Source: Heracleum sosnowskyi (Eukaryota > Streptophyta > Magnoliopsida > Apiales > Apiaceae). Taken from it: a stretch of DNA of 64,000 nucleotides. How positions within the stretch are numbered: position 1 is the first letter of the stretch; each line of letters opens with the position of its first letter. The stretch is from positions 109,761,111-109,825,110 of the forward strand of contig CM061244.1 in the NCBI GenBank assembly GCA_030848705.1. The letters run 5' to 3'. The notes under the pieces were generated by a model. That model was not told the origin of the DNA. It did not search any database and saw nothing but the letters and a program-made list of their open reading frames with translations. Positions 59,253 through 64,000 of this stretch are shown here, piece by piece. The position numbers were made by a program, and so were the translations under genes.

Positions 59253-59255
<3 letters not shown>
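58448..59255. other. Intergenic with diverged TCTTCTCCTCTA-type repeats
   Basis: At 58900-59200 a ~60-bp phrase (ACTTCNAATATAACTTTT ... GAACTCTTCTCCTCTATAAAT) recurs about four times. No gene. Confidence 0.5.

Positions 59256-59313
<58 letters not shown>
59256..59313. repeat. (TA)n microsatellite
   Basis: An uninterrupted run of about 58 bp of TA. Confidence 0.97.
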
Positions 59314-59314
<1 letters not shown>

Positions 59315-59833
59315 TCATTACTCCATGAATAACACTCTTATATAAAGAACAATAAAGAACACCATAGAATCTTACATAAATTGCATGTTGATTCTAATTT
59401 TCTCACCAAAAAAGGTTTATTACGAATAAAAATAGAATCTAACAAAAAATTAGAATCAAATAAAACATGATTACATGTAATTTCATTGTGATAAATATAT
59501 ATACAAGATTCTGTACTGGATTCTATACTGGATTATATGCAATGTTTAATTTTTAAATTTAGATGAGATTTTACGTTAAATTCGATATGTTAAGCTTAAT
59601 TGTTGTTCAATTTAATGATTCTAATTTTAAAAAATCAATTTTTATGAAAAATAAAGTGTTTATGATGGTGTTATTTATTGTTCTTTATATAAGGTGTTCT
59701 TCCTATAGTGCAACTATATATATATATTATATATATTCAGAATACTCAACATAAATTGTAACATATGAGAGTGACCGTGGAGAATTGAAGCATTTTTTTT
59801 TTCTAAATGGAGGGTTGAAGCATTATATAGTGT

Positions 59834-60200
59834 GTGTTTGAGTTATCACAAAAAAATTGATTTATAGCTTAAAATGAGTAAGTGTCATATAAGTGATAAG
59901 TTGATGAATTCTTATAAGTTATACGGGTGTTTGGATAAATTTACTTATAAGTTAGTGAAGAATTTGCTAAATTAAATTTGAGAAATTAATTTTTAAATAC
60001 AATGATTTCAACACTTGTATTTTAAATTAAAAAAATAATTAAAAACACAAATGTAAAAATATAAAATATTAGAAAAATAAAAAATCAAAGAATAAGTTGA
60101 TAAATTAAGTAAAATGTTACTGATTTCTGACATTCAACTTATCAATTTATAAGTTATCAAATACGCTGGATACACAAACACAAGCTCTTATCAACTTATA
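59834..60200. mobile_element. PIF/Harbinger-like MITE, inverted copy, right end lost
   Basis: Starts GTGTGTTTGAGTTATC and follows the reverse complement of the 44157-44581 element, including the ACGGGTGTTTGGATAAATTTAC block. It lacks the GGGCCTGTTTGG end and is followed at once by the Helitron terminus at 60209. Confidence 0.7.
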
Positions 60201-60208
60201 ACTGTTAA

Positions 60209-60237
60209 CTAGCTTTATAGCCCGTGCCAGGTACGGG
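60209..60237 (-). mobile_element. Helitron 3' end
   Basis: A (60208) then CTAG, and a CCCGTGCCAGGTACGGG hairpin at 60221-60237, minus orientation. The 5' end may lie as far as about 63720, where a GTCTCAAGCAACCCCCTAG-like block that also occurs in part at 61716 is found, but no TC end is clear. Confidence 0.55.
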
Positions 60238-60450
60238 CATGTTCTTCAATATTGCGTAAATTTCTTTAATTTCAACGTATTTTATGAGTTACAGATATAT
60301 TGATATGAGATAATTATAATATAGATTAAAATGTTATTTTGAAATTTGAGAGTATAATTATCATTTCGCATTGAATAAATTGACTCATTGAAATTTTTAG
60401 TTCATTGAAAAATTGCATTCTCCATCCCATCCTAAAATCTCCCCCCCCCC

Positions 60451-61323
60451 CTTTCTCTCATGTCCCTCTGCTTTCTATTCTCGACATCACTCTTTGGAGA
60501 CCCCTCATTTATCCTTCTTATCCCTTTTTACTGTCTCTTTGAATTTTATTTTCTTTCTCTCCGTCTCCTCCACCTTTTCTTCTCAACTTTTCTTTAGGAT
60601 CTGTATTTTGATCGCTTTGTCTCTCCCCTTTCATGCCCCCTCCAATGGTGGTTGTATTCTATTTCCGGTGTCACTCTCTAGAGACCCCTATCTCATGTGA
60701 TGATCATCGGGAAGACGTAATATATTACAACACATTTACTGAAATGCATGTTATGTTTCGTTTATTTAGGGTACATCATAATTGTTTACTCAAATGCGTT
60801 CTTTGACTGTTTAGTTTATGTTTATTTAGAGTGTGTATTATGTGTTTGATGGAATGCTTGAACCAAATTTTTAGGCTTTGTGCATGTAAATGCACTTGGA
60901 GTTGGTCTGCTCATTAAAGTAAATATTTGTCATGGGTTGTTGTTTGAGCTGGCAGTGACAAATTGTTCTTTGTCGATATTGTCGAGTTTGTACTTTTTTT
61001 GGGGTTAATTTATTTATGTTATTTGCCTCTTTCTCTCTCATGCCTCCTCCTACGGTGATGGTTGCCTTCTATTTTCGGCGTCACTTTTTGGAGATCCCTC
61101 TCTTATCCTTCTTATCCCTCTTTTACTGTCTCTTTGGCTTTTTCTTTCCTTTTTACCCGTCTCATCCATTTTTTTCTTCTCAACTTTTGTTTTGGATCTG
61201 TTTTTTGATCTCTCTCTCTCCCCCTTTCATGCCCCTCCTACGATGGTTGCCTTCTATTTTCGACGTCACTCTCTGGAGACCCCTCTCTTATCCTTCTTAT
61301 CCCTCTTTTACTATCTCTTTGGT
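60451..61323. repeat. CT-rich ~190-bp repeat, four partial copies
   Basis: The phrase CACTCTNTGGAGACCCCTC...TTATCCTTCTTATCCC..TTTTACTGTCTCTTTG occurs from 60488, 60670 (short), 61080 and 61267, each preceded by CTTTCATGCC(C)CTCC and GGTTGCCTTCTATTTTCG. Open frames here (60413-60700, 61016-61333) are only the repeat. Confidence 0.8.
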
Positions 61324-61329
61324 TGTACA

Positions 61330-62420
61330 CTGAGCTAATTTGTTCACCGTTAAAAGACGATTATACCCTCAAAGTATAAAATAACTTTTCAACCCTTTAC
61401 TCTATTTACTACATATTAATATCTTCGTTATTAATACATTTTAATATCTCTAATCATTAATAACTAATCTTCATTAACTATACTAATTATTTTGTAATCA
61501 ATACTTGCATGATAATGAGTTAAATATAATTATAGATATTAATTATCTAATCATTTAAGTATTAGTAGATAGATAAATATAATTATAAATTATAATATTT
61601 AATAATGATGGATTAATAAATATAGACGTGTTAATGATGATTAATTAATACATGCATTCATTATAAAATTATTATTATATAATAAACAGGGGTATTTTAG
61701 TAATTTTAGACTGAATAAATTGTCTCAAACAACCTCCGATAAATCAAATATACGATAGTTAATATTGACATCAATATGTGTTTTGAAGTTAACGATCCCG
61801 TAATTTGTTCAAGTGTTATGCTTATATACATAAAAATTTGATATTCGTAATCTCTATTTGAATTTAAGTTCATTTAACTATAAATGTAATAATTTAAATA
61901 TAATAGCAGACACGTTGAATGCAATAATTGTATAGTTGTGGATATATTTTATTTTAGAGAACTATAACTTATACCTCTCAAGAAGCCGCTAAACTAATTT
62001 GTGATAAGTTATTTGTTTCACCTTACAATTGCCACTTGACAAAAAATATTTAACATTTAATACGTTTAAATATTTTATCATAGATATGCAAAAAATATAA
62101 ACCGATATTAGTTTATATTTGATTTTGTCGTATGATGACAACTTCAACTTTCTTATAAAAAAATTTAACACAAACTTTTTTATTAGTATACAAAGAGAAA
62201 ACTCTTTTGCATTTTTCGGGTTCAACACTTTATATACTAATAGTGTATTTTTCTGAAAATGATCAATGTATAAAATTCATTTATTGAAGACAAGATTTAT
62301 GATATATAGTATCATAATAAAACTAAAGTTTCAATTTATATTAGTAACTAAAATATCAAAAATGCGTATATAATTATAATTGTTAATATCTTATAATGAA
62401 GCAGTAATAAAAGTTAAATA
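61330..62420. other. AT-rich, no gene seen
   Basis: Probably interior of a Helitron or other repeat. No coding or RNA signature. Confidence 0.4.
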
Positions 62421-62423
62421 ATG

Positions 62424-62885
62424 AATAAAATTCGTTTTACGCTTATTACATATAAGGATATAATTGGAAAGGTATAAATATGTTGATAGTTTTAAATTTT
62501 CAAATAAATATTAAAAAAGAAAATAATAAATGATAGTGACTATAGATGTCAACATTTGTCACACTATCACCGGTCATGGTTCAGTTCTCATTAAGAACAA
62601 TTTTTTTATCATCAATATACAATTGGTCGGGTAATTTAGTAATTTGATATCATCAATAAAATTCATTTTACGCTTATTACATATACGGATATAATTGGAA
62701 AGGTGTAAATATGTCGATAGTTTTAAATTTTAAAATAAATATTAAAAGAGAAAATAATAAGTGGTGGTGACTATAAATATCAACATTTGTCACACTATCA
62801 CCGGTCATGGTTTAGTTCACATTTAAAACAATTTTTTTTATCATCAATATACAATTGGTGGGGTAATTTAGTAATTTGATTTCAT
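62424..62885. repeat. 231-bp tandem duplication
   Basis: Copies start at 62424 and 62655 (AATAAAATTC(G/A)TTTTACGC) and both end in CACCGGTCATGGTT(C/T)AGTTC followed by ACAATTTTTTT. Identity is high by eye. Confidence 0.9.
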
Positions 62886-63445
62886 CAATATAATATTGAA
62901 ATGATAATTTAATAATTTAATATATATTGATAGTATATATAATTTGTAATCTAATAGTTTGTATAATTTGAGCAAATATATACTTATTGCAAATAAACAT
63001 GATTTACTATATAAAAATATTAATATAATTCTTTTTCTATGGACCAATTTCAATTTATAACATTTTGTATATCTATTTTGCATGAGTTTTTCTCTAATAT
63101 GGTCAAATATATGATTTTAAGGCAATTATGAAAATAATTTTTTTTTATCATCAATATACAATTGGTGGGGTAATTTAGTAATTTGATTTCATAAATATAA
63201 TATTAAAAGGGTAATTTAGTAATTTAGTATATATTGATTGTATATAGAATTTGTAATCTAATAGTTTATATAATTTGAGCAAATATATACTTATTGCAAA
63301 TAAACATGATTTACAATATAAAAATATTAATATAATTCTTTTTCCAATGGACCAATTTCAATTTATAACATTTTGTATATCTATTTTGCATGATTTTTTC
63401 TCTAATATGGTCAAATATATGATTTTAAGGCACTTGTGAAAATAG
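62829..63445. repeat. 307-bp tandem duplication
   Basis: Copies start at about 62829 and 63135. TCATCAATATACAATTGG occurs at 62841 and 63148, and ATTTTAAGGCA(A/C)T closes both. It partly overlaps the end of the 231-bp duplication. Confidence 0.9.
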
Positions 63446-63550
63446 ATTATCTACCTTACCAAGTAGATTACAAGAAGAGACCAAAATAGAATATAACATA
63501 TTGAGTATTTGCACATATTACTAAAGAGTTTTATGATATAACAAAAATTG

Positions 63551-63615
63551 ATGTGTAGCATAGTGGTTAGAAGTGTTCTCTCTATAATTTAGAGGTCAAG
63601 GGTTCGACTCCCATT
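63551..63615 (+). ncRNA. tRNA-derived Pol III promoter (SINE head or tRNA relic)
   Basis: A-box TAGCATAGTGG at 63556-63566 and a perfect B-box GGTTCGACTCC at 63601-63611, 34 bp apart, as in tRNA genes. No acceptor stem or proper anticodon loop can be folded, so it is not a functional tRNA. ACAATTTTTTT follows at 63620, a Pol III stop. The same tail occurs at 62598 and 62827 after decayed B-boxes. Confidence 0.6.
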
Positions 63616-63720
63616 AAAAACAATTTTTTTATCATTAATATAATAAGTAGGGTTAATTTGGTAATTTCACACCGATTAAATTGTCTCAAGCAACCCCCTA
63701 GTTGTTCTATTATATATATA

Positions 63721-64000
63721 GGGTCCTATTCAACTAGAAACCTGTACTAATTAAAAACTAGAAACTGCACCACACATAGTTAAATATACCCTCTCACATA
63801 CAACCCCACCTAATCCCTCCATTCGTAATTATATTTTTCCCGTTAATTGGTGATCTTTTTTTGAAATCTGACTTCACTATATTTTTTTTTATCTCGTAAC
63901 AATTAGTTTGCATACCATATTTGATATATTTCGACGATAAATCACTATTTATACTTGCGAGAATCACTAAAATGTTGCTGATTCATGTAAGAATAAATAG
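63721..64000. mobile_element. Start of an unclassified repeat at a TA tract
   Basis: After a short (TA)n, GGGTCCTATTCAACTAGAAAC and AATTAAAAACTAGAAACTG begin a new non-coding segment cut by the window end. A similar junction, TA tract then GGTCATTACTCCATGAATAAC, is at 59313. The class is uncertain. Confidence 0.3.

Noticed and set aside
60413..61333. Membrane-like small proteins rich in F, S, L and P
   Set aside because: The hydrophobic look results from CT-rich repeat sequence.
63551..63625. Functional tRNA gene
   Set aside because: A- and B-boxes are good, but acceptor stem, D-stem and anticodon loop cannot be formed.

Overview
This is a plant nuclear window: AT-rich, with spliced genes, plant gene families (p24delta, a PII-2-like LRR protein, a MIZ1/DUF617 protein, an NMCP1/CRWN1 fragment) and dense plant transposons. 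The NMCP1-like tail fits an asterid, possibly Apiaceae, but the lineage is only a guess. I see no bacterial-type genes, CRISPR array or intact rRNA/tRNA gene. The most interesting content is the architecture: a datable transposon nest and the gene fragment beside it.

Layout. 1-5.5 kb: several copies of one Helitron family, two of them with 3' ends facing each other, followed by a ~350-420 bp tandem repeat. 5.7-13.3 kb: two convergent housekeeping-type genes, a p24delta cargo receptor (+) and a small glutaredoxin-like protein (-); the long second intron of the latter carries a Mutator-type MITE. 13.8-19.2 kb: an inverted-repeat element, another Helitron copy, and a 29-bp GC-rich minisatellite. 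19.2-38.8 kb: a retrotransposon nest. The order of insertion can be read from target-site duplications (TSDs): a Tat-type Ty3/gypsy element is interrupted by a solo LTR and by a minus-strand Copia element; the LTR of that Copia element received another solo LTR and then a full 11.2-kb Copia element, which itself carries a hAT MITE. 38.8-40.6 kb: the last three exons of an NMCP1/CRWN1 gene lie directly against truncated Copia sequence; the rest of that gene is absent from the window.

40.6-57.4 kb: MITEs and TRIMs with clean TSDs surround an intact two-exon LRR gene (46.0-47.9 kb) and an intact MIZ1-family gene (56.6-57.4 kb, minus). 57.8-64 kb: a hAT element, a second Harbinger-like MITE copy cut off beside a Helitron end, several tandem repeats and one tRNA-derived Pol III promoter.

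The four probably functional genes (p24delta, glutaredoxin-like, LRR, MIZ1-like) have unrelated roles and are not an operon or pathway cluster. All splice sites were assigned by reading frame, GT/GC-AG signals and family resemblance, without alignments.
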